Origin: an uncultured beta proteobacterium | GTDB taxonomy: Bacteria > Pseudomonadota > Gammaproteobacteria > Burkholderiales > Burkholderiaceae_C | Reading direction: 5' to 3' | Length of the DNA stretch: 5,238 nt | Assembly (NCBI GenBank): GCA_903920405.1 | Contig: CAIXMC010000061.1 | Location: 1-5,238 of the forward strand | In this document: positions 1-5,187 of the stretch, one piece after another | How the letters are laid out: every line of letters starts with the position of its first letter | Position numbering within the stretch: the first letter of the stretch is position 1 | The notes under the pieces: model-generated | Told to the model about the DNA's origin: nothing | The model's input: the letters and a program-made list of their open reading frames with translations, nothing else | Databases searched by the model: none | Translations under genes and position numbers: made by a program

Positions 1-155
1 ATACTTTGAAGGTAATCCTGAGTACCATCTGTTGAAGCGTTATCAACAACGGCTATTTTTTGTGGATCCGTGCCAGAATCAATCAAACTATTGATACATT
101 TTTTGGTATATTCCAGACAATTCAAAGTTGCGAAGGTTATAGAGTAGTTTTCCAA
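1..155 (-). CDS. Family-2 glycosyltransferase, N-terminal part (runs off left edge)
   Basis: Fifty-one codons are visible on the minus strand before the window ends. The translation begins (L/M)ENYSITFATLNCLEYTKKC, followed by INSLIDSGTDPQKIAVVDNA and STDGTQDYLQS. This is the first beta-alpha-beta unit of a GT-A fold family-2 glycosyltransferase: the ITFATLNCLEYTKKCI strand-helix and the VVDNASTDGT loop that holds the nucleotide-sugar. Such enzymes transfer a sugar from a nucleotide-sugar to a growing O-antigen, exopolysaccharide or glycan; donor and acceptor cannot be read from this piece. I chose the TTG at 155-153 because homologues typically begin just before the YSITFA strand and a GAG lies 7 nt upstream (165-163). 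An in-frame ATG at 206-204 would add 17 residues (MSIDVSIGWLFILLRYK) but has no visible ribosome binding site. A transposon-like element ends 9 bp upstream of that ATG. Family assignment is strong; the exact start is uncertain. Confidence 0.8.
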   Translation of the reverse strand, partial: MENYSITFATLNCLEYTKKCINSLIDSGTDPQKIAVVDNASTDGTQDYLQS

Positions 156-214
156 TTTATATCTCAGTAAAATGAACAACCAACCTATTGATACATCAAT
201 AGACATCGTAACCG

Positions 215-573
215 TTTAGGATATGGTCAATAATAAGTTGTGCCTTTGACCGTCAGAGTTAAAGATGCAATGCCAGGCACAAATCGTGCGGTGTGGCCAG
301 CCACATAAGCGATTGGTCATGACGCAGTGCGCCCAAATCTGACGATCCCAATGCGCAACAAGTGCGTTTCAAAGTGATGTGGTGCAATACAAAAACCAAA
401 TCCCCCCTAACCCCCCTTTTTCAAAAAGGGGGGGACAAATACAGCGCTTTGCCCAAATAGGCTAACCGTTCTCATTCCCCCCTTTGTAGGGGGGATTTGG
501 ATGTCGCACCCAAGCAAAGCCACATCACTTTGAAACGCACCCATACACAACTTATTATTGACCATATCCTAAA
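215..573. mobile_element. MITE-like palindromic element, copy A, carrying a nested insertion
   Basis: Perfect 28-bp terminal inverted repeats lie at 215-242 and 546-573, beginning TTTAGGATATGGTCAATAAT when read inward. A sub-terminal 7-bp inverted pair, CGTCAGA (251-257) and TCTGACG (338-344), sits inside. Between them is a foldback around TGTGGC (292-297) and GCCACA (300-305). No open reading frame for a transposase is present. The outer parts match copy C at 4836-4996, including an identical 25-base block (321-345 here, 4939-4963 there), and a shorter relative at 842-947. Subtracting the 179-bp insert at 362-540 leaves about 180 bp, close to the 161 bp of copy C. The two GGATATGG ends are each flanked by TA, which would fit a TA-targeting (IS630/mariner-type) transposase, but the other copies do not show this clearly. 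The element lies just upstream of the minus-strand glycosyltransferase. That it is mobile is inferred from repetition and structure. Confidence 0.75.
362..540. mobile_element. Nested 179-bp inverted-repeat element B
   Basis: Perfect 21-bp inverted repeats, GTGCGTTTCAAAGTGATGTG plus a final G at 362-382 and its complement at 520-540, bound this segment. Inside is a second inverted pair, CCAAATCCCCCC (396-407) and GGGGGGATTTGG (489-500), and two C-run/G-run palindromes: CCCCCCTTTTT opposed to AAAAAGGGGGG at 411-433, and CCCCCC-TTTGTA-GGGGGG at 477-494. The homologous element C has no counterpart to this segment; its sequence passes directly from the CTGACGA-AATGCG region to the right terminal repeat. 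This implies that B inserted into A. No protein is encoded. The CCAAATCCCCCCTAACCCCC core resembles a C-rich repeat I recall from many bacterial genomes, which would need a search to confirm. No clear target-site duplication is visible. Confidence 0.7.
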
Positions 574-586
574 AGGTATTCCATAA

Positions 587-778
587 CCCCAAGCGCTTAA
601 CGAAAAGTTTTCTACATCAAAAATTGTACAAAATTTGGTTCTAACGCCCTCTGGTATTGCATTAAGTGCTACGTTTTTTGAAATTATTAGGTGGAAAACT
701 TATTGTGAATCACTTATCAAAAATTCAACAACTTGGCATCAGAACAAATTTACCCTGCCCAGAAAAGGCTCGGTTTGA
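587..778 (+). pseudogene. 5'-truncated remnant of a probable membrane glycosyltransferase
   Basis: This frame is open for 63 codons and ends at TGA 776-778, with a stop (TAA 584-586) immediately upstream and no start codon with a ribosome binding site. It therefore appears to be the 3' end of a lost gene. Residues about 14-35 (IVQNLVLTPSGIALSATFFE) form a hydrophobic segment, followed by IIRWKTYCESLIKNSTTWHQ and NKFTLPRKGSV. A C-terminal membrane segment followed by an R-W-rich stretch and a TTWHxNKFxL-like tail resembles the end of membrane-linked family-2 glycosyltransferases, but this is recognition by eye, not a search. Another frame at 573-608 (KVFHNPKRLTKS) also looks protein-like, so a frameshift near 585-608 is possible. 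The remnant begins right after element A, suggesting that insertion or a linked deletion removed the rest. Coding character is moderately supported; identity is tentative. Confidence 0.4.
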
Positions 779-802
779 CGATGTCAAGTTTATCAGGGTA
801 AA
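749..802. repeat. Inverted repeat at the 3' end of the glycosyltransferase remnant
   Basis: TTTACCCTG at 749-757 is the exact complement of CAGGGTAAA at 794-802, with a smaller hairpin TTGAC-GAT-GTCAA at 775-787 between them that spans the TGA stop. The combined structure could be a leftover transcription end signal of the truncated gene, but there is no T-run after it, so terminator function is doubtful. From 803 to 841 I see nothing further. Confidence 0.4.
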
Positions 803-841
803 ATCACGTTCTCGCAGTCATTAGCACACCAGTCTCTTTCA

Positions 842-947
842 AAGACGTGGTCAGAAATAAGTTCCAACATTAGCTCGTCAGATTTGAACCTGGTATTGCA
901 TTCCAACTCTGACGGCTAAATGCGGAACTTATTTCTGACCGCATCCT
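842..947 (-). mobile_element. MITE-like palindromic element, copy D (short form, inverted)
   Basis: Perfect 17-bp inverted repeats, GGTCAGAAATAAGTTCC at 849-865 and its complement at 924-940, are extended imperfectly outward (AAGACGT at the left, AGGATGC as the complement of the right). Read on the minus strand it aligns with copy C: AGGAT-GCGGTCA-GAAATAAGTT, then the CCGTCAGAGTTGGAATGCA region, then CAAATCTGACGAGC, then the far end. The same sub-terminal pair is kept (CGTCAGA at 876-882, TCTGACG at 908-914). It lacks the central foldback of about 50 bp present in A and C, so it is a shorter, diverged family member. Its end lies about 60 bp upstream of the peroxiredoxin start, so it may sit in or next to that gene's promoter. 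Confidence 0.65.
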
Positions 948-1007
948 AAGATGCATGGTGTCAGCGGCATCATAAAACGGCGCATCCTGTCACCCGAAGT
1001 TATCAAA

Positions 1008-1493
1008 ATGGCGATTGTTGTTCATAAACCCATCCCTGAGTTCGAGTCCTTCGCTACCAATGGTGTGCGAATTACTAATTCGTCGCATCTCGGGCAAGCC
1101 CTTGTTCTGTATTTTTACCCCAAAGACAACACACCGGGTTGTACCACGGAGGCCATGCACTTTCGTGACAAGTACCCAGAGTTCGTGCAAGCCGGTGCCC
1201 AAGTTTTTGGCGTGTCGCGTGACAACATGAGATCGCACGTGGAATTCAAGCACAATCTTGAGCTTCCTTTCGATTTGATTGCCGATACTGAAGAAAAAAT
1301 GTGCCACATGTTTGGTGTTGTCAAAAACAAAATCATGTATGGCAAAAAAGTTAAAGGCATTGAGCGCAGCACTTTTCTGATTGGCGCTGACGGTTGTCTT
1401 AAAGAAGAGTGGCGGGGTTTTAAAGTGCCAGGTCACGTGGATGATGTGCTGCAGGCCGTCAAAGACCTCCGAAACGTGCCTGAACCCGCATAA
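1008..1493 (+). CDS. bcp: Peroxiredoxin, PrxQ/BCP (AhpC-TSA) family
   Basis: This thioredoxin-fold enzyme reduces hydrogen peroxide and organic hydroperoxides with a cysteine thiol, probably in the cytoplasm because no signal peptide is seen. The product is 161 aa, typical for the family. The peroxidatic site is PKDNTPGCTTEA (residues 38-49): Pro38, Thr42 and Cys45 form the PxxxTxxC motif, and Arg120 in GIERSTF is the likely active-site arginine. Classical E. coli BCP has its resolving cysteine five residues after the first; here that position is Met50, so resolution must use Cys99, Cys130 or an external thiol. I chose ATG 1008, giving MAIVVHKPIPEFE, the usual N-terminus of betaproteobacterial homologues. 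The frame extends back to an ATG at 951, but that sits at the edge of element D, has no ribosome binding site and adds 19 non-conserved residues. Upstream of 1008 only a weak GAAG is present. A strong terminator follows, so the gene is probably its own unit. Confidence 0.93.
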   Translation: MAIVVHKPIPEFESFATNGVRITNSSHLGQALVLYFYPKDNTPGCTTEAMHFRDKYPEFVQAGAQVFGVSRDNMRSHVEFKHNLELPFDLIADTEEKMCHMFGVVKNKIMYGKKVKGIERSTFLIGADGCLKEEWRGFKVPGHVDDVLQAVKDLRNVPEPA

Positions 1494-1551
1494 TGCTCGC
1501 GCAGATCATGTCCTATCTCATGCTTTTCACCATTCATTGACCTGTAGCAAC

Positions 1552-1584
1552 ACAGCCGCCCCGTGACAGGGCGGCTGTTTTTTT
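1552..1584 (+). terminator. Rho-independent terminator after the peroxiredoxin gene
   Basis: A perfect 10-bp GC-rich stem, ACAGCCGCCC (1552-1561) with GGGCGGCTGT (1569-1578), closes a 7-nt loop (CGTGACA) and runs into seven T residues (1578-1584). It lies 58 bp after the peroxiredoxin stop and only 27 bp before the phoH start, so phoH needs read-through or a promoter overlapping the terminator. A GTGACA (1563-1568) and TATATC (1584-1589) pair with a short 15-bp spacer is the only candidate I see, and it is weak. Confidence 0.92.
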
Positions 1585-1611
1585 ATATCCCTTCAAGTTT
1601 GGGAGTTTTTT

Positions 1612-3219
1612 ATGCCACTGCCTCCTGCGCCAACCCAACCTGCTACTATTTTGCCCGTTCAAGCCAATGCAACAATCACTGCCAGACGACGCAAACGCCC
1701 ATCGAATTCCTTACCTGCACCAGAAGCAGCGGCATCTCATCTGACGGAGGCCGTGCAGCAGACCCCTTCTCCTGAGCCACACGGTACACAGGCAACCGCG
1801 CCTACCCGAAAAAGCAAACGCACGGTAGTGGGCCCGCGCAAGTTATTTGTGCTTGATACCAACGTGTTACTGCATGATCCCAGCAGCCTGTTCCGGTTTG
1901 AAGAACACGATATTTTTCTGCCCATGATGGTGTTGGAAGAGCTGGATGCCCACAAAAAAGGCATTACCGAAGTGGCACGCAATGGTCGTCAAGCCAGCCG
2001 CTCACTCGATGCACTCGCCAACCATCGCGGTTCAGACATTGGTGCGGGCTTGCACTTGAACTCTACCGGCCACCATGAAGCAGTCGGTCAGTTGTTTTTT
2101 CAGACCCAACGGCTTGACTACGATTTACCTTCGAGCTTACCCCAAGGCAAGGCGGACAACCAGATTTTGGGTGTGGTGAATGCACTGAGCAAACAATATG
2201 CACCGCGCGAAGTCGTTTTGGTCTCCAAAGACATCAACATGCGGGTCAAGGCGCGTGCTTTGGGCTTATTGTCAGACGATTATCAAAATGACAAAGTGCT
2301 TGCAGATGGCGATGTTCTTTATTCGGGCACACTGGCCTTGCCTTCTGATTTCTGGAGTACCCACGGCAACACGGTTGAAAGCTGGCAACAGGCCAATCAC
2401 ACGTTTTACCGCATCACTTCACCTATCGTGCCGCAGCTTTTGATCAATGAGTTCGTTTATTTTGAAGCGCTGGGCGAACCCAGCCTTTACACACGGGTGA
2501 CTGAAATCCGTGGCAAAACCGCCGTTCTCAAAACACTCAAGGATTACACCTACCTGAAAAATTCGGTCTGGGGCATCGTCACCCGAAACCGCGAGCAAAA
2601 TTTTGCCATGAATCTGTTGATGGACCCCGATATTGATTTTGTTACCCTGGCGGGCACAGCAGGCACAGGCAAGACCCTGATGGCGCTTGCAGCCGGACTC
2701 ACTCAAGTGCTTGACGACCGCCGGTACGCTGAAATCATCATGACGCGTGCCACTGTCAGCATGGGTGAAGACATTGGCTTTTTGCCAGGCACCGAAGAAG
2801 AAAAAATGGGACCCTGGATGGGTGCATTGGATGACAACCTTGAAGTGCTGTGCAAAACTGACACCACCGCAGGTGAATGGGGGCGCACGGCCACCCACGA
2901 ATTGATTCGTAGCCGCATCAAAATCAAAAGCATGAATTTCATGCGGGGTCGTACTTTTTTGAACAAGTACGTCATCATTGATGAAGCGCAAAACCTAACC
3001 CCTAAACAAATGAAAACCCTGATTACCCGTGCGGGGCCAGGCAGCAAAATCATTTGCATGGGCAATCTTGCCCAAATTGACACCCCCTATTTAACCGAAG
3101 GCTCATCTGGACTGACTTATGCTGTGGACAAATTCAAGGGTTGGCAACACAACGGCCACATCACACTCGCACGCGGCGAACGTTCACGCTTGGCTGACTT
3201 TGCCAGTGAAGTGCTGTAA
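1612..3219 (+). CDS. PIN-PhoH fusion ATPase (PhoH family)
   Basis: The 535-residue protein joins an N-terminal PIN nuclease-like domain to a C-terminal PhoH P-loop ATPase, the architecture of PhoH2/YlaK-type proteins, which are linked to RNA unwinding and cleavage; the substrate of this one is unknown. Residues 1-75 are Pro/Ala/Thr-rich with basic patches (ARRRKR at 24-29, TRKSKR at 65-70) and look disordered. The PIN domain runs about 76-240 with candidate metal-binding acids Asp82 (FVLDTNVLLHD), Glu109/Glu110 (VLEELD), Asp182 (GKADNQ) and Asp207 (SKDIN). A linker follows (241-325). The PhoH domain (about 326-535) has Walker A GTAGTGKT (348-355, Lys354), Walker B YVIIDEAQN (453-461, Asp457-Glu458), and conserved MTRATVSMGEDIGFLPG and RGERSRLADFASEVL. 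The ATG is supported by GGGAG at 1601-1605 with 6-nt spacing. It is convergent with dnaB. Length and motifs are intact. Confidence 0.95.
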   Translation: MPLPPAPTQPATILPVQANATITARRRKRPSNSLPAPEAAASHLTEAVQQTPSPEPHGTQATAPTRKSKRTVVGPRKLFVLDTNVLLHDPSSLFRFEEHDIFLPMMVLEELDAHKKGITEVARNGRQASRSLDALANHRGSDIGAGLHLNSTGHHEAVGQLFFQTQRLDYDLPSSLPQGKADNQILGVVNALSKQYAPREVVLVSKDINMRVKARALGLLSDDYQNDKVLADGDVLYSGTLALPSDFWSTHGNTVESWQQANHTFYRITSPIVPQLLINEFVYFEALGEPSLYTRVTEIRGKTAVLKTLKDYTYLKNSVWGIVTRNREQNFAMNLLMDPDIDFVTLAGTAGTGKTLMALAAGLTQVLDDRRYAEIIMTRATVSMGEDIGFLPGTEEEKMGPWMGALDDNLEVLCKTDTTAGEWGRTATHELIRSRIKIKSMNFMRGRTFLNKYVIIDEAQNLTPKQMKTLITRAGPGSKIICMGNLAQIDTPYLTEGSSGLTYAVDKFKGWQHNGHITLARGERSRLADFASEVL

Positions 3220-3220
3220 T

Positions 3221-3277
3221 ACGCTATCAAATATATAGCTACTAACGCTTGACTGGTAAGGGCTAGAGGCCTTTTTT
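3221..3277 (+). repeat. Comamonadaceae-type intergenic repeat, copy 1, probable terminator between convergent genes
   Basis: The 59-bp gap between the phoH and dnaB stops is filled by GCTATCAAATATATAGCTAC, a TAACGCTTGACTGGTAAGGG stretch and CTAGAGGCC followed by TTTTTT (3272-3277). It contains the hairpin GCTAT-ATAGC (3223-3227 with 3235-3239) and a shorter AAGG-CCTT stem (3258-3261 with 3270-3273) next to the T-run, a plausible though imperfect terminator for phoH. The same module recurs at 5134-5187. I recall this family of repeats as common between genes in Comamonadaceae; here the usual GCGCTTG/CAAGCGC stem has decayed. Confidence 0.6.
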
Positions 3278-3278
3278 A

Positions 3279-4688
3279 TCAATAATCTCCACTGGCATTG
3301 GAGGCCAAAGATTCAAACTTGGTAATCTTGTTCAAGAACGCCAGTTTGACCACGCCTGTGGGTCCATTGCGCTGTTTGGCAATGATGACTTCGGCTACGC
3401 CGGGTTCTTTGCAGGCTTCCTTGGTGTAATACTCATCGCGGTAGATAAACATGATGATGTCGGCATCTTGTTCAATAGCGCCAGACTCTCGCAAGTCGCT
3501 CGGCATAGGCCGTTTGTCCGGGCGGGTTTCTACACTGCGGTTCAACTGAGACAACGCCAGCACCGGACATTTCAGCTCCTTGGCCAGCATTTTGAGGCCA
3601 CGCGAAATTTCGCCCAGTTCGGTTGCACGGTTTTCGCCGTCGGTGTTGTCTGATCCACTCATCAACTGAAGGTAGTCCACCACAATCAAGCCTAACTGTC
3701 CACACTGGCGTGCCAGGCGGCGTGCATTAGCCCGAAGTTCGCTTGATGTCAAACCGGCGCTTTCATCAATATGCAGCGAAATGGTGCGCAGTTTTTCAAC
3801 GGTCTCTGTCAAACGTGGCCACTCATCATCGGTAAGTTTTCCGGTGCGCAAATGACTTTGGTCAATGCGCCCAATCGACCCCACAATGCGAATGGCCAAC
3901 TGGGCTGCCCCCATTTCCATTGAAAACACGGCAACAGGCAAACCTTCATGCAGAGCGACGTGCTCGGCAATATTGATGGCCAGCGCGGTTTTGCCCATGG
4001 ACGGTCGTGCGGCCAAAATAATCAGATCACCGGCTTGAAAACCGGCAGTCATGCGATCAAGGTCATAAAAACCTGTGGGCACGCCGGTCACGTCGTTAGG
4101 GTGGTCTGCCATTTCCTGAACACGATCCAGCAAGGTCACCACCAGCTTTTCCATGGTCTGAAACCCTTGCTTGGTGCGGGCACCTTCTTCGCCAATGTTG
4201 AATATTTTTTGTTCCGCCTCGTCCAAAATGGCAGCGACGGGTCTGCCTTTGGGGTTAAACGCACTGGCCGAGATTTCTTCGCTGGTGCTGACGAGCTTGC
4301 GCAAAATAGAGCGATCACGAACAATTTCGGCATAGCGACGAATATTGCCTGCACTAGGCACATACTGCGCCAATGCATTCAGGTAGCCCAGCCCCCCCAC
4401 TTCTTCGGCTTTGCCAGAACTCTGCAATTGCTCGAAGACCGTGATCACATCCGCAGGCTTTAAGGCGTTGATAAGCGTGTGCATGGCTGCAAAAATCAAC
4501 CGGTGCTCAAAACGATAAAAATCGTTTTCAGTCAGCACATCACTCACCCTGTCCCAGGCAGCGTTGTCCAGCAACAATCCACCCAACACGCTGGATTCGG
4601 ACTCAATGGAATGCGGGGGAATGCGCAACTGCGCCACTTGGCGATCCGGGCCGTCATCGTCAAACGGCATTGAAAACATGTCAGACAA
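3279..4688 (-). CDS. dnaB: Replicative DNA helicase DnaB
   Basis: DnaB is the hexameric helicase that unwinds DNA ahead of the replication fork and interacts with primase and the helicase loader. The 469-residue product has the full family layout: a short variable leader (1-17), an N-terminal DnaB domain (about 18-122, QVAQLRIPPHSIESESSVLG), a linker, and a RecA-like motor domain from about residue 200. Walker A is ARPSMGKTAL (Gly232-Lys233-Thr234), Walker B is LIVVDYLQLM (Asp338), the sensor-like motif is LSQLNRSVE (379-387), and the arginine-finger region is AKQRNGPTG (437-445, Arg440). No intein is present. The start is TTG at 4688-4686, supported by AAAGGA at 4700-4695 with 6-nt spacing; an in-frame ATG at 4679 would lose only three residues but has a less suitable ribosome binding site. 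It converges on phoH. A long inverted repeat stands directly upstream. Confidence 0.97.
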   Translation of the reverse strand: MSDMFSMPFDDDGPDRQVAQLRIPPHSIESESSVLGGLLLDNAAWDRVSDVLTENDFYRFEHRLIFAAMHTLINALKPADVITVFEQLQSSGKAEEVGGLGYLNALAQYVPSAGNIRRYAEIVRDRSILRKLVSTSEEISASAFNPKGRPVAAILDEAEQKIFNIGEEGARTKQGFQTMEKLVVTLLDRVQEMADHPNDVTGVPTGFYDLDRMTAGFQAGDLIILAARPSMGKTALAINIAEHVALHEGLPVAVFSMEMGAAQLAIRIVGSIGRIDQSHLRTGKLTDDEWPRLTETVEKLRTISLHIDESAGLTSSELRANARRLARQCGQLGLIVVDYLQLMSGSDNTDGENRATELGEISRGLKMLAKELKCPVLALSQLNRSVETRPDKRPMPSDLRESGAIEQDADIIMFIYRDEYYTKEACKEPGVAEVIIAKQRNGPTGVVKLAFLNKITKFESLASNASGDY

Positions 4689-4694
4689 AATAAA

Positions 4695-4700
4695 TCCTTT
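4695..4700 (-). promoter_or_regulatory. dnaB ribosome binding site (AAAGGA), supports TTG start
   Basis: AAAGGA on the minus strand ends 6 nt before the TTG at 4688. This spacing favours TTG over the internal ATG nine bases downstream. The site lies between the start codon and the inverted repeat at 4703-4778, only 2 bp from the base of that stem. Confidence 0.7.
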
Positions 4701-4702
4701 AA

Positions 4703-4778
4703 CCTAGATTCCTCAGTTGAACACCCCCAGACGTGTCGCCAGTAGCTCAATCGGGTGCGTTCAACTGAGGAATCTAGG
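4703..4778. repeat. 76-bp element with perfect 20-bp inverted repeats in the dnaB leader
   Basis: CCTAGATTCCTCAGTTGAAC at 4703-4722 is perfectly complementary to 4759-4778, with a 36-bp centre. Inner bases partly continue the symmetry (ACCCCC on the left against GGGTGC on the right, offset by two). It encodes nothing and is unrelated in sequence to the A/C/D family. It may be a minimal transposon-like element or a regulatory cruciform. If dnaB transcription starts at or above its distal arm, the leader RNA can form a stable stem 2 nt from the ribosome binding site, which could affect translation initiation. Presence of the repeat is certain; its role is inference. Confidence 0.75.
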
Positions 4779-4808
4779 ATTATGTCGGGTGAAGCGCAGA
4801 AGGAACAA
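4779..4808 (-). promoter_or_regulatory. Candidate dnaB promoter
   Basis: On the minus strand TTGTTC (4808-4803) is followed after 18 bp by CATAAT (4784-4779), a good -10 match with a poor -35. Transcription would begin near 4772, inside the inverted repeat, so only part of the distal arm would be in the leader RNA. This is the best candidate I see between element C and the gene, but it is a weak consensus call. Confidence 0.25.
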
Positions 4809-4835
4809 AGGCGTGATGCCAACTGATGTGCGATA

Positions 4836-4996
4836 AGGATATGGTCAACAATAAGTTTTGTATTTGGCCGTCAGAGTTGGGATGCAGTGCTAGGCGCAAA
4901 TCGCGCTGTGTGGCCTAGCCACATAAGCGATTTGTAACGACGCAGTGCGCCCAAATCTGACGAGCCAAATGCGGAACTTATTGTTGACCATATCCT
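4836..4996 (+). mobile_element. MITE-like palindromic element, copy C (intact)
   Basis: Perfect 22-bp terminal inverted repeats, starting AGGATATGGTCAACAATAAG, occupy 4836-4857 and 4975-4996. Inside are the family's sub-terminal pair CGTCAGA (4869-4875) and TCTGACG (4956-4962) and a central foldback: CAAATCGC (4897-4904) with GCGATTTG (4927-4934), and TGTGGC (4909-4914) with GCCACA (4918-4923) around a CTA loop. Almost the whole 161 bp can fold into a single hairpin. It carries no protein and is in the same orientation as copy A. Lacking an insertion, it serves as the reference for the family in this window. Confidence 0.75.
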
Positions 4997-5133
4997 AAAT
5001 ATCATAAATCCAAAGCAACACCCCCGAATGGTGAAAAAAATTCGTCACATGGGGTGCGATTCAACGTGAGTGAAGCAGCCAACATGGATACCTGCAAGGA
5101 GCAGAGTTAGGCAAATTTATTCGCCTATTGTAC
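4997..5133. other. Unassigned intergenic stretch
   Basis: No gene can be supported here. A plus-strand frame ends at TAG 5108-5110 with GVRFNVSEAANMDTCKEQS before it, but it is open only back to the end of element C and I do not recognise it; it could be the tail of a destroyed gene or chance. AGGC-AAAT-TTATT-CGCCT at 5109-5125 forms an imperfect inverted repeat after that stop. Upstream of dnaB many betaproteobacteria carry rplI; no trace of it is seen in this stretch. Confidence 0.3.
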
Positions 5134-5187
5134 TATTAAAAAGATAGCTATCTACGCAAGCTGGACGGGCGCTAGAGGCCGATTTGT
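5134..5187 (+). repeat. Comamonadaceae-type intergenic repeat, copy 2
   Basis: CTATTAAAAAGATAGCTATC, then TACGCAAGCTGGACGGGCGC, then TAGAGGCC matches the module order of the copy at 3221-3277 (CTATCAAA, TAGCTA, about 20 bp ending GGGC, then CTAGAGGCC). This copy keeps the CTGGAC loop that I recall from the typical form but has lost stem pairing (GCAAG against GGGCG) and the T-run, so it is unlikely to work well as a terminator. The 51 bp after it, to the window end, hold no gene I can support. Confidence 0.5.

Noticed and set aside
362..540. C-run/G-run repeats considered as a CRISPR or quadruplex locus
   Set aside because: There are no regularly spaced direct repeats, and the symmetry is inverted and explained by nested palindromes; a quadruplex role cannot be judged from this sequence.
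951..1007. Upstream ATG extending the peroxiredoxin by 19 residues
   Set aside because: It starts at the edge of element D with no ribosome binding site, and the added residues precede the normal conserved N-terminus MAIVVHKPIPEF.
990..1436. Open frame of 148 codons on the minus strand across the peroxiredoxin gene
   Set aside because: It lies wholly opposite a well-supported gene and its translation resembles no family; it is a shadow of the real frame.
2419..2991. Open frame of 190 codons on the minus strand opposite phoH
   Set aside because: Antisense shadow of the conserved PhoH motor domain; its translation is Phe/His-rich without a recognisable fold.
3948..4463. Open frame of 171 codons on the plus strand opposite dnaB
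   Set aside because: Antisense shadow of dnaB; no ribosome binding site or recognisable domain.
4703..4996. Considered as an origin of replication because it lies next to dnaB
   Set aside because: I see no clustered DnaA boxes (TTATCCACA-like) or AT-rich unwinding region; dnaB is not normally located at the origin.
5000..5130. Considered as a riboswitch or small RNA
   Set aside because: No conserved core of a riboswitch class I know is visible, and no downstream gene is present for it to control.
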